Under the pieces are notes generated by a model, which searched no databases, was not told where the DNA came from, and worked only from the letters and a program-made list of their open reading frames with translations. Shown piece by piece: positions 9,347 through 18,183 of a DNA stretch of 64,000 nucleotides. Both the position numbers and the translations under genes were made by a program. This DNA is from Emticicia agri. GTDB lineage: Bacteria; Bacteroidota; Bacteroidia; Cytophagales; Spirosomataceae. The stretch is from the NCBI RefSeq assembly GCF_004168285.1, contig NZ_SEWF01000007.1, positions 124,001 to 188,000 on the forward strand. The letters run 5' to 3'. The stretch's first letter is position 1, and each line of letters starts with the position of its first letter.

Positions 9347-9373
9347 TTTTGAATTTTCAAAATATTTTGAAAA
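9347..9373. promoter_or_regulatory. Overlapping palindromes, candidate GbsR-like operator
   Basis: A perfect 20-bp palindrome (TTTTCAAAATATTTTGAAAA) spans 9354-9373. It overlaps a second one at 9347-9362 with arms TTTTGAA and TTCAAAA around TT. Both share the TTTTGAA/TTCAAAA half-site. They lie in the divergent gap between the regulator and pepP, so they could control either gene. The A+T-only context weakens the inference slightly. Confidence 0.5.
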
Positions 9374-9609
9374 AAATAACACAAAAACCAAACCAAACTT
9401 TATATTTTCATAACTAATTGATTAGCAACTATTTACAAAATTAAACAGTTCCAACTTTTGAGTAGAATATTACCCAACACTCATTAGTTCGGGAGAAATC
9501 TATACTTAAATACCGGAATACAAACCTTTATCTCCTAAATTATTGAGTCTGAATCGTATAAAATATAGTGTAATTTCGCTTATTTCGTATCCTAAAAAAT
9601 CAGCAAAAA

Positions 9610-10983
9610 ATGTTCTCTACACAGACCTATATCGAAAGACGCAATGCCCTGAAACGCCATGTCGGAAGTGGATTGATTTTAATTATGGGCAACGAAGAAG
9701 CCCCTATGAATTACCACGATAATACCTATCGTTATCGGCAGGATAGTAATTTTTTATATTACTTCGGTATCAGCCTTGCCAATCTGGCCGCAGTGATAGA
9801 TGTGGACTCGGGAGAGGAAATTATTTTCGGCGATGAATTCTCAATGGACGATATTATCTGGGTCGGGCCACAACCTACTTTAGCCGACCAAGCCCGCAAA
9901 GTGGGAGTTTATCGTACTGAAGCTTATGCAAAATTAGCCGATAAATTAGCGAAAGCGAAGAAAGTACACTTTACACCGCCTTACCGTTATGAAAACAAGT
10001 TCAAACTGAGCGAATGGTTGAGTATCCCCGTAAATCAGCTAAAAGAAAAAGCTTCAGTTGACCTTATTCATGCCATTATTGCACAACGTGCCTATAAATC
10101 GGCAGAGGAAATTGTGCAAATGGAAGAAGCTGTCAATATTTGTCGTGAAATGCACATAGCAGCCATGCGTGAGACCAAAGCAGGAAGAAAAGAGTATGAA
10201 ATAGCCGCAATTATTCACGGGAAAGCCCTTGAGTTCGGTGGTGAGTTAGCTTACCCTATTATCTTCAGTGTAAACGGGCAAACGCTTCATAACCATTATC
10301 ATGGCAATACCATGACCGAGGGTAGATTAGCCCTGAATGATTCAGGGGCAGAAAACAGTATGTTTTACGCAGGAGATATTACCCGTACAATTCCGGTGAG
10401 CAAAAAATTTACTGAAAAGCAAAAAGACATTTATAATATAGTTCTTAAAATGCAACTGGCGTCTATTGAAGCCCTGAAACCGGGTATTCAGTATAAAGAA
10501 GTCCATTTATTAGCTAATAGAGTTTTATTAGAAGGATTAAGCGATTTGGGCTTTGTAAAAGGCAATGTTGATGAAATGCTTAACGAGGGTGTACAAGGGC
10601 TGTTTATGCCACATGGCTTAGGCCATGCTATAGGTTTAGATGTACATGATATGGAAGATTTGGGCGAAAACTATGTGGGCTACAGAGACGGGTTAGAAAG
10701 AAGTACTCAATTAGGATTAAAATCGCTCAGAATGGCTAAAGAATTAGAAGAAGGATACGTAATTACGGTAGAGCCGGGCCTCTATTTTATACCTGAACTA
10801 ATTGACAAATGGAAATCTGAAAAAAAATTCACCGATTTCATCAATTATGAGAAATTAGAGACATACAGAGACTTCGGCGGTGTGCGTATAGAGGATAATT
10901 GTCTCATAACCGCCGATGGACAAAAAACATTAGGCAAGCCTATTCCTAAGACCATTGAAGAAGTAGAAGATTTAAAAAATTAG
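9610..10983 (+). CDS. pepP: Aminopeptidase P family protein (Xaa-Pro aminopeptidase, M24B)
   Basis: This 457-residue cytoplasmic metalloprotease should remove N-terminal residues preceding proline. An N-terminal creatinase-like domain (about 1-165) precedes the pita-bread M24 fold. All five metal ligands are visible: Asp244 (DSGAEN), Asp256 (GDITRT), His339 (GLGHAIGLDVHD), Glu388 (VEPGLYF) and Glu428 (VRIEDN). A second, exported M24 protein occurs at 51976-53328. A 295-bp gap upstream, shared with the GbsR-like gene, holds palindromes at 9347-9373 and a TATATTTG box at 9304-9311 on the plus strand. Confidence 0.92.
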   Translation: MFSTQTYIERRNALKRHVGSGLILIMGNEEAPMNYHDNTYRYRQDSNFLYYFGISLANLAAVIDVDSGEEIIFGDEFSMDDIIWVGPQPTLADQARKVGVYRTEAYAKLADKLAKAKKVHFTPPYRYENKFKLSEWLSIPVNQLKEKASVDLIHAIIAQRAYKSAEEIVQMEEAVNICREMHIAAMRETKAGRKEYEIAAIIHGKALEFGGELAYPIIFSVNGQTLHNHYHGNTMTEGRLALNDSGAENSMFYAGDITRTIPVSKKFTEKQKDIYNIVLKMQLASIEALKPGIQYKEVHLLANRVLLEGLSDLGFVKGNVDEMLNEGVQGLFMPHGLGHAIGLDVHDMEDLGENYVGYRDGLERSTQLGLKSLRMAKELEEGYVITVEPGLYFIPELIDKWKSEKKFTDFINYEKLETYRDFGGVRIEDNCLITADGQKTLGKPIPKTIEEVEDLKN

Positions 10984-10990
10984 TGTTCAT

Positions 10991-11027
10991 TAAGGCATAT
11001 TTTTTCAGGAGATATGCCTTATTTTTT
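10991..11027 (+). terminator. Terminator after pepP
   Basis: A 9-bp stem (AAGGCATAT / ATATGCCTT) with a 12-base loop is followed by a T-rich run. It starts 8 nt after the pepP stop and ends just before the next start, so the esterase probably has separate or read-through expression. Confidence 0.65.
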
Positions 11028-11036
11028 ATACCTACT

Positions 11037-12290
11037 ATGAAAAAACTCATCTTTATTCTATCCCTTATCTCACAATGCATGGTTGCTCAGAATGTTAATT
11101 ATGATGAGGCTAAAATACCTCCTTATACCCTACCTGATATTCTTACAGGAGTTGATGGCAAAAAAATTACTACTCCTAAACAGTGGGAAGCCAACCGTTC
11201 GGCATTGCTTCAGTTATTTGCCGAAAATGTTTATGGCGTTACCCCAACTATTTCAACCAGACAACATTACAAAGTACTTGAAACAAAAAACGATGCGTTG
11301 GGCGGAAAAGCTATTCGCAAACAGGTATTGATTACTTTTGATGATTATCCGCAATTAAGCGGCATTAATATGCTTCTTTATATTCCTAAAAACGTAGCCA
11401 AACCTCCTGTATTTGTAGGGTTAAATTTTGAAGGCAATCATTCTCTTGGCAATGACCCTGCTGTACTTCTTACTCAAAACTGGATGGTTGACTTTCAGAA
11501 AAACCCTGAAAGGGTAAAAGATAATCGGGCCTTAGAGGCATCAAGAGGGAAGGCAGTAGTAGAAAGCTGGCCTGCCGAAATGATGATTGACCAGGGATTT
11601 GCGATGGCTACCGCCTATTATGGAGACATAGAACCTGACCATGCCGAAGGCTGGAAATCAGGCTTGAGAGGTGCAATCGGGAGGACCGACAGCCAGAAAT
11701 GGAGTGCTATGGGTGCATGGGCATGGCAACTGAGCCGAATGTTAGATTATTTACAAACCGATACCGATGTAAACAGCAAAAAGGCCATTGTGTTGGGTCA
11801 TTCAAGATTAGGGAAAGCGGCTTTCTGGGCAGCAGCACAAGACCAGCGTTTTGCGGCATTTATCTCTAATGAATCGGGCGAAGGAGGTGCAGCTTTGAAA
11901 AGACGCTGGTATGGCGAAACGCACGAAATCATTAATGATAAATTCCCTCATTGGTTTTCGGGCAAATACAAAACTTACAGCAACAATATTTCATCACTTC
12001 CTTTCGACCAGCATCAGTTATTTGGTTTAATTGCCCCTCGGCCTGTGTATGTAACAAGTGCAGAAGGCGACCAATGGGCAGACCCTAACGGACAGTTTCT
12101 TTCTCTGAAAAATGCCGAACCTGTTTTTGCATTATATAGCAAAAAAGGCTTGGGAGCCGATAAACATCCCCCAGTCAATCAGCCTGTGGGCGACCATATA
12201 CGTTATCATTATCGGTCAGGCAAACATGACATGAACGCCTATGACTGGGAGCAATACCTGAAATTTGCCAGAGAGGTAGTAAACAAGTAA
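11037..12290 (+). CDS. Exported alpha/beta hydrolase, CE15 glucuronoyl esterase-like
   Basis: This 417-residue protein begins at ATG 11037 with a Sec signal peptide ending near Ala-Gln at 16-17. The frame runs upstream to the pepP stop, but that region is a terminator hairpin. The fold resembles carbohydrate esterase family 15, which cuts ester bonds between lignin and glucuronoxylan. Ser256 in GHSRLGK, Glu279 in NESGEGG and His397 in GKHDMNAYDW form a probable triad; FPHWF and LIAPRPVYV are also typical. The natural ester substrate cannot be told from sequence, and no xylanase genes are adjacent. Confidence 0.82.
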   Translation: MKKLIFILSLISQCMVAQNVNYDEAKIPPYTLPDILTGVDGKKITTPKQWEANRSALLQLFAENVYGVTPTISTRQHYKVLETKNDALGGKAIRKQVLITFDDYPQLSGINMLLYIPKNVAKPPVFVGLNFEGNHSLGNDPAVLLTQNWMVDFQKNPERVKDNRALEASRGKAVVESWPAEMMIDQGFAMATAYYGDIEPDHAEGWKSGLRGAIGRTDSQKWSAMGAWAWQLSRMLDYLQTDTDVNSKKAIVLGHSRLGKAAFWAAAQDQRFAAFISNESGEGGAALKRRWYGETHEIINDKFPHWFSGKYKTYSNNISSLPFDQHQLFGLIAPRPVYVTSAEGDQWADPNGQFLSLKNAEPVFALYSKKGLGADKHPPVNQPVGDHIRYHYRSGKHDMNAYDWEQYLKFAREVVNK

Positions 12291-12444
12291 AAATAACGAG
12301 TATTAAACAAGACATTCACAAAACAGAGGATAGTGTTTAAGTATCCTTCATAATATCCTTTTGTCATATTTTTTTACGGGTTTTACCAATTTATCTGTAT
12401 TATTAAAGTTTATATCATACTCTATCTAAACACTTAACTTCATT

Positions 12445-13311
12445 ATGCAGCTCACCATTTCTAATCTTAACAAAACGTATTCCAATGGCGTACATGCCCT
12501 GAAAGATGTCAACCTTACCATTAATCAGGGAATGTTCGGACTATTAGGCCCTAACGGTGCCGGAAAATCTTCGCTCATGCGTACCATTGCCACCCTACAA
12601 GAGCCTGACAGCGGTTCTATTAGTCTTGGGAATATCAATGTTCTGACTCAGAAAGAAGAAGTGCGTAAAACACTGGGGTATTTGCCACAGGAATTTGGCG
12701 TATATCCGAAAGTAGATGCCATTACTCTATTAAATCATCTGGCAGTACTAAAAGGCATCACAAATACTACTGAACGTAAGTCAGTTGTGGAAGCACTCTT
12801 ACATAAAACTAACCTTTGGGGCGCTCGTAAGAAAAATTTAGGTGGCTACTCTGGTGGTATGAAACAGCGTTTTGGTATTGCTCAGGCATTATTAGCTAAT
12901 CCGAAGCTAATCATTGTGGACGAACCTACGGCTGGTCTTGACCCTGCAGAACGCAACCGTTTTCTGAACCTGTTATCTGAATTGGGTGAAAATACAGTGG
13001 TGATACTTTCGACTCATATTGTAGATGATGTAAAAGAGTTATGCTCTGATATGGCCGTTTTCAACAAAGGTGAAGTGCTTTTTAAAGGAAGCCCTGACGA
13101 AGCGCTGAATGCGATTGTTGGTAAAATATGGGAGAAACGCATCAGCAAAGCCGAATTAAGCGATTATAAAAACAATTTCAAGGTAATATCTGAGAAACTG
13201 ATTGCCGGAAACCCGATTATTCATGTGTTTGCCGAAAGCAACCCTGATGGCACTTTTGAGCCTGTTGAGGGAGATTTAGAAGATGTATATTTCTCAAAAA
13301 TATTTGCTTAA
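12445..13311 (+). CDS. ABC transporter ATP-binding protein
   Basis: This 288-residue ABC ATPase has Walker A GPNGAGKS at 35-42, signature YSGGMKQR near 135, and Walker B LIIVDEPTAGLD near 154-165, then a C-terminal extension of about 70 residues. It lies 20 nt upstream of the large permease-peptidase gene, and the two are almost certainly one transporter. Similar ATPase/permease-M1 pairs are frequent in Bacteroidota; the transported substrate is unknown. Confidence 0.93.
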   Translation: MQLTISNLNKTYSNGVHALKDVNLTINQGMFGLLGPNGAGKSSLMRTIATLQEPDSGSISLGNINVLTQKEEVRKTLGYLPQEFGVYPKVDAITLLNHLAVLKGITNTTERKSVVEALLHKTNLWGARKKNLGGYSGGMKQRFGIAQALLANPKLIIVDEPTAGLDPAERNRFLNLLSELGENTVVILSTHIVDDVKELCSDMAVFNKGEVLFKGSPDEALNAIVGKIWEKRISKAELSDYKNNFKVISEKLIAGNPIIHVFAESNPDGTFEPVEGDLEDVYFSKIFA

Positions 13312-13331
13312 ACCTTATCGTTTTTACCATC

Positions 13332-16300
13332 ATGTTAAAAGAAATACTAAGGTTTGAGTTTTCTTACAGAAAGAACCGACCTGCTACCTATATTTATTTT
13401 GGAATTCTATTTATCCTCTGCTTTGCTGCCTCAACCTCTAAATACGTGAGTTTTGAAGGAGTAGCCGGAGGTCAGATTAAAGAGAACTCACCATTCTTTT
13501 TAACCACTATGACCATCATCATGACCTTTTTTATGACTTTCATCTGTTCGGCCATTATGGGTGTGGCAGTTTTGAGAGATTTTGAACATAAAATGGAGTC
13601 ACTGGTATTTAGTACAACCGTATGTAAGTTCGATTACCTCATCGGGAGGTTTTTAGGTTCATTCATTGTGATGGTACTGGTTTATTCATCTATCTGGCTT
13701 GCCCTTATGTTGGGCTTCAGCATTGGCGAATATCTGCCCTGGGAGCCCTCATGGGAAGGCAAAAAGATGCTTCCTTTCGATGCCTGGTCATTTCTACAAC
13801 CTTTCATTTACTGGGGTATAACCAATATATTTATCCAGGGTGCTATCTTTTTTGCCGCAGGAGCGTTGAGCCGTTCAACCATTGTTATTTATACACAAGG
13901 TATAGTATTGTTTGTTTTGTATCAGATAACCAATACCATTCTAAGCGATATTGAAAACAAAACCGTTGCAGCTTTACTTGACCCTTTCTGTTACCGTACT
14001 TTTCAGATTTATACTGAATACTGGACACCCGCACAGAAAAACGCATTGCTGGTACCCTTTGAGGGTATAATGTTATGGAATCGGGTTATCTGGTGCAGTT
14101 TTGCCTTATTGATTCTTATCATCACTTATTTTTCTTTCAGCTATAATGTGGTGCGTAATAGTTTGTTTAAGAAAAAAGCAGTTAAAGAAGAAAAGTCAGC
14201 ATTTCAACCCGACTCAATCCGTATTCCGGTAGTTCATCAGTTCAGTGGATTTGGTACCAACCTGAAACAACTCTGGAAAGAATCTGTGTTTTATACCAAA
14301 ATGATTGTACGGGAAATTCCTTTTATTGCTATCATCTTTGTAGGTCTGGCAGACTTAACTATCAGTTCGTTTTATTTTGACGAAATGTACGGCACAAGCT
14401 CCTATCCTATTACGGCCAATGTAATAGGATTATTAAACAACTTCGACCTTTATTTTCTTATTATTGTTGTTTTCTATTCTGGTGAAATTATCTGGAAAGA
14501 GCGTGTTACCAATATGCACCTTATCATAGATGCCACGCCAGTACCCGACTGGGTAAATCTCTTTGCCAAATTCGTTGGTTTGTTAATCATTTATATAAGT
14601 TTGCTGCTTATTCTGATACTATCAGGCATTCTCATTCAGGCAAGTCACGGTTATTTTAATTTTGAAATCTCACTATACTTTAAGGCACTTTTCACCAATA
14701 CGTTGATTTTCTTAGTGCTTTATACCTTATTGTCTTTCTTTGTGCAGGTAATGGGCAATAACAAGTTTGTAGGTTTTGCCATGATGTTCGTGTTTTTTCT
14801 GGTTACCTTTTTCTTGGGAGCTTCGGGTATTCAACATCCGCTCTTCTCTTTTGGCAGCGGCAGTTTGCGCGATTACTCCGATATGAATAAATACGGGCAT
14901 TTTATTACCAGATTTTCATGGCTTAAATTCTATTGGCTCGCATTTGTGGCTTTTCTTTTTATTCTCGCTGTAGTTTTTTCGGTCCGTGGTTCAGAAGCGG
15001 TCATGAAAACGCGCTTGAGAGTAGGCAAACTGCGTTTAACCCGCCCGATTCTTACTATTGGTATTTTCTCGTTTATAGCGTTTATCGCCGCAGGATGTTA
15101 TGTATTTTATAATACCAATCGACTGAATGAATATGAAACCCGTGAAGAGGGCGAAGATAAACAAGTGGCTTATGAAAAGGCACTCAAGAAATTTGAGCAT
15201 CTGCCTCAGCCAAAAATCATTGACGTAAACCTGAAAGTAGAGATTTACCCGCAAACCCGCAATTTTACAGCCGAGGGCTACTTCTGGCTTAAAAACAAGA
15301 CAGAAAAACCCTTAGCTGATGTTCATATTCAGAATGATATGGAACACAAGATGAAAATCGATTATCTGAAGTTTGATAATGGTGCCAAAGAAAATAAAGC
15401 TCACAGTAAGTTTGGCTATATCATTTATACGCTCAATAAACCTTTAGCCCCCGACGATTCGGTTAAGATGTCATTTAAGACCCAATTTGAAACAAAAGGC
15501 TTTGTAGCCACAGGAGGCAATACAGATGTAGTCTATAATGGGACTTTCTTTAATAATATGTACTTCCCGACTATCGGTTATAATAATAGCTACGAAATCA
15601 ATGATGATGATACCCGTCGCAAGAAAAAATTACCTGAAAAAGAACGCATGATGGAGCAGAATAATCCGGTGGGCTTATCTCAGAGTTTATTTGGTGATGA
15701 TGCCGATTATATCCGTTTTGAAATGGTTATTGGTACAGACAAAGACCAGACTGCCATTGCACCGGGTTATCTTCAAAAAACATGGGATGAAAACAATCGC
15801 AAGTATTTCCACTATAAAATGGATGTATCTATGTGTAATTTTTATTCAATAGTTTCGGCTAAATATGAGGTTAAAAAAGATAAGTGGAAAGATGTAAACC
15901 TGGAGATTTATTACAACAAAGGGCATGAATATAATTTAGATAAAATGATGGCCTCTATGAAAGCCTCATTTGATTATTTTTCTAAAAATTTTACGCCTTA
16001 TCAGTACCGCCAGATGCGTATTATGGAGTTCCCACGATACGCTGAATTTGCACAATCATTCGCCAATACTGTTCCGTTTTCAGAAGGAATCGGCTTTATT
16101 CAGAAAGTAGCTGACCCGAAAGAAGATATAGATATGCCTTATTATGTTACGGCCCACGAGTTGGGGCATCAATGGTGGGGGCATCAGGTAGCAGAGGCCA
16201 ATGTAAAGGGTAATGCCATGCTTTCAGAAACACAGGCGCAATACTCTGCCTTAATGGTAATGAAACATGCGGTTACACCTGAAATGATGCAGAAATTCCT

Positions 16301-16958
16301 GAAATATGAGCTGAACAGGTATTTGCAGGGTCGTGCTACTGAACGTAAAAAAGAACAACCATTGAATATGGTGGAAGGTCAGGGTTATATTCACTACCAG
16401 AAAGGCTCATTGGTAATGTTTGCCTTACAGGATTATATTGGTGAAGAAAAAGTAAACTTAGCTTTAAGAAACTTCCTTGCCGACTGGCAGTATCCGGGGC
16501 CGGACTCAAAAAACAAAAGGTATCCGACCAGTAATGATTTATTGAAATACTTTAAAGCCCAAACACCTGACTCTCTCAAAAATATCATTACCGATATGTT
16601 TGAGACCATTACTTTATTTGAGAATAAGGTGGAGAAAGTAGCATATAAACCATTGAAAGACAAAACTTTTGAAGTTAAAATAACTACTACCAACGAAAAA
16701 TTCAGAGCCGATAGTTCGGGAAATGAAGCCCCGATTGCGATTAACGACTGGATTGATGTAGGGGTATATGGAACAGATAAAAACGGCGATGATAAGCTAT
16801 TATACCTGAAAAAACACAAGGTTACCCAAAAGAACAATACTTTTACGATTATAGTAAAAGAAGAGCCTAAAAAAGCAGGCATTGACCCAATTAATAAACT
16901 GATTGACCGACACGCAGAAGATAACACCAAAGCGGCCGAAGAAAGTGAAGGGATTTAA
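13332..16958 (+). CDS. ABC permease fused to an M1-family metallopeptidase domain
   Basis: This large 1208-residue membrane protein has an N-terminal ABC-2-like permease half (six helices within about 20-270), a second block of helices at about 325-600, and a C-terminal domain of about 600 residues like M1 aminopeptidases. The zinc site is His942-Glu943-x-x-His946 (HELGH) followed by Glu966 in MLSE, a spacing of 19 residues instead of the usual 18. The M1 substrate motif GxMEN is not evident; FANTVPFSE occupies that region. The domain probably faces outside the inner membrane. The protein pairs with the ATPase upstream. Peptide export or processing is an inference. Confidence 0.88.
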   Translation: MLKEILRFEFSYRKNRPATYIYFGILFILCFAASTSKYVSFEGVAGGQIKENSPFFLTTMTIIMTFFMTFICSAIMGVAVLRDFEHKMESLVFSTTVCKFDYLIGRFLGSFIVMVLVYSSIWLALMLGFSIGEYLPWEPSWEGKKMLPFDAWSFLQPFIYWGITNIFIQGAIFFAAGALSRSTIVIYTQGIVLFVLYQITNTILSDIENKTVAALLDPFCYRTFQIYTEYWTPAQKNALLVPFEGIMLWNRVIWCSFALLILIITYFSFSYNVVRNSLFKKKAVKEEKSAFQPDSIRIPVVHQFSGFGTNLKQLWKESVFYTKMIVREIPFIAIIFVGLADLTISSFYFDEMYGTSSYPITANVIGLLNNFDLYFLIIVVFYSGEIIWKERVTNMHLIIDATPVPDWVNLFAKFVGLLIIYISLLLILILSGILIQASHGYFNFEISLYFKALFTNTLIFLVLYTLLSFFVQVMGNNKFVGFAMMFVFFLVTFFLGASGIQHPLFSFGSGSLRDYSDMNKYGHFITRFSWLKFYWLAFVAFLFILAVVFSVRGSEAVMKTRLRVGKLRLTRPILTIGIFSFIAFIAAGCYVFYNTNRLNEYETREEGEDKQVAYEKALKKFEHLPQPKIIDVNLKVEIYPQTRNFTAEGYFWLKNKTEKPLADVHIQNDMEHKMKIDYLKFDNGAKENKAHSKFGYIIYTLNKPLAPDDSVKMSFKTQFETKGFVATGGNTDVVYNGTFFNNMYFPTIGYNNSYEINDDDTRRKKKLPEKERMMEQNNPVGLSQSLFGDDADYIRFEMVIGTDKDQTAIAPGYLQKTWDENNRKYFHYKMDVSMCNFYSIVSAKYEVKKDKWKDVNLEIYYNKGHEYNLDKMMASMKASFDYFSKNFTPYQYRQMRIMEFPRYAEFAQSFANTVPFSEGIGFIQKVADPKEDIDMPYYVTAHELGHQWWGHQVAEANVKGNAMLSETQAQYSALMVMKHAVTPEMMQKFLKYELNRYLQGRATERKKEQPLNMVEGQGYIHYQKGSLVMFALQDYIGEEKVNLALRNFLADWQYPGPDSKNKRYPTSNDLLKYFKAQTPDSLKNIITDMFETITLFENKVEKVAYKPLKDKTFEVKITTTNEKFRADSSGNEAPIAINDWIDVGVYGTDKNGDDKLLYLKKHKVTQKNNTFTIIVKEEPKKAGIDPINKLIDRHAEDNTKAAEESEGI

Positions 16959-16965
16959 AAATAAG

Positions 16966-17001
16966 AAAGAGGACTAACAGAAATTAGTCCTCTTTTTTAT
17001 T
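16966..17001. terminator. Bidirectional terminator between the permease fusion and the convergent gene
   Basis: A 12-bp perfect stem (AAAGAGGACTAA / TTAGTCCTCTTT) with a six-base loop has T runs on the plus side. It lies 8 nt after the stop at 16958 and overlaps the end of the minus-strand gene. Confidence 0.85.
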
Positions 17002-17575
17002 TAAGAGAAACCCCTAAGCTGACTCCTCCTCTTAATTCAAATACGCCCAATGAATAAGAGGGTGTTACATTGGCTCTTAGAAATAGAACTCTCGGATGCG
17101 GCGGAATATCAAAAATTACTTGTTGTCTTATACCCAGAATAAAATAGCTGTTGTGCCTGATATCTCCGTTAGGATAAGCACCGAAAGTATAACCAAGACC
17201 TGTTTCACCAAACAATTCAGAAGCAATTCTTGATGGGGCAGATTTGCATTTGACATAAACCCTATTAAAAATACGTTTACGCAGGTTATTGAGAAGCAAG
17301 TTATAAGTAGCTGTTACAGGAAATGAGGCTCCGCCTCCATTATTGATATTAAATTCGTTCACTCCCCCACCTGGCAGGAAGCCAATACCACCTCTAAGAC
17401 TCATAAAACTGGTTCGCCAACGAACCGGAAGATATTCATAATTAATAGATATAATAGGACTTGATGCGAAAGTTTCGACCATCAGTGCTGATGTATATCG
17501 GGTACGATACATAAGCTGTCCCTGGCTATTACTAAGAAATAGCAAAACAAATATAATGGATAGGAAATATTTCAC
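16997..17575 (-). CDS. Exported protein of unknown function, possible small beta-barrel
   Basis: This 192-residue protein has a Sec signal peptide (MKYFLSIIFVLLFLSNSQGQ). The mature part shows alternating hydrophobic/polar strands and Gly-rich turns (RGGIGFLPGGGV, ETGLGYTFGAYPNG, FELRGGVSLGVSLK), suggesting an outer-membrane or periplasmic beta-structure. It is monocistronic and convergent with the ABC fusion gene. I do not recognise a family and assign no function. Confidence 0.7.
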   Translation of the reverse strand: MKYFLSIIFVLLFLSNSQGQLMYRTRYTSALMVETFASSPIISINYEYLPVRWRTSFMSLRGGIGFLPGGGVNEFNINNGGGASFPVTATYNLLLNNLRKRIFNRVYVKCKSAPSRIASELFGETGLGYTFGAYPNGDIRHNSYFILGIRQQVIFDIPPHPRVLFLRANVTPSYSLGVFELRGGVSLGVSLK

Positions 17576-17607
17576 TGATTAATTAGGAATAACTTTCATT
17601 TAAAGTG

Positions 17608-17770
17608 AGAGTATGTTTAAATTTTATTATTCTGGCCGAAAAGAGCAGATTTTTTAGATAGACAAGGCACATTTTGCAGATGTAGCCGGCAGCTACATCG
17701 AAAAAATGTAACGCAGTATAGCTGAAAAAGATGCCTTTGCAGGTCGAACACTAATTTTTAAACATGCTCT
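17608..17770. repeat. 163-bp palindromic element with terminal inverted repeats (MITE-like)
   Basis: The ends are near-perfect 18-bp inverted repeats (AGAGTATGTTTAAATTTT at 17608-17625, against the complement of AATTTTTAAACATGCTCT at 17753-17770). Inside are a nested pair AAGGCA at 17664-17669 / TGCCTT at 17732-17737 and a perfect hairpin GATGTAGC / GCTACATC at 17679-17686 and 17692-17699. No coding potential is apparent and no clear target duplication is visible. It may be a non-autonomous mobile element or a structured intergenic repeat; no second copy was found in the window. Confidence 0.6.
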
Positions 17771-17918
17771 AAGATAAAAACATACTAAAATGTGTTCAAT
17801 TCAAGAAAATTTGCTTAATTCACGGCTGAACTCTTAAAAATATTCACAAAATAAGTATTATTAGGTACACATTATCAATAAACTGTATTAAAAATTATTA
17901 AATATCCCTAAACCCTAC

Positions 17919-18065
17919 ATGGAATCTATCAAAGAAATGATCAAAATCTTTCTCGCCTTAAAAAGAGACCTTCTATCAGCATTTTATCGAAAGATTGTTG
18001 GTTACAAAACGGTAAGCACTGGTTTTTATTGCAATCTATCCCCTCTTGGTGTCTATTTTAAATAA
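17919..18065 (+). CDS. Possible small protein, 48 residues
   Basis: An ATG-to-TAA frame of 48 codons lies in the gap between the exported protein and the nucleoside transporter. It encodes a basic N-terminal helix (MESIKEMIKIFLALKR) followed by an uncharged tail. No family is recognised and no strong ribosome site or promoter is seen, so it may be a chance frame. Apart from this and the inverted-repeat element, the 17576-18183 gap shows nothing else that I can support. Confidence 0.22.
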   Translation: MESIKEMIKIFLALKRDLLSAFYRKIVGYKTVSTGFYCNLSPLGVYFK

Positions 18066-18183
18066 TTAAGATTTGCTTTGCTCGTTTAGAAATAAAAATA
18101 ATCGAAACACTTTATCATAACTTATTTATAGGCAATTCTTATTCTCTATCAATTAACTTAACAAAACTAAAAACAATTTTAAA

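Noticed and set aside
16433-16930. Long minus-strand open frame opposite the M1 domain
   Set aside because: It is antisense to a well-supported coding region, with no promoter or recognisable domain; a shadow frame.
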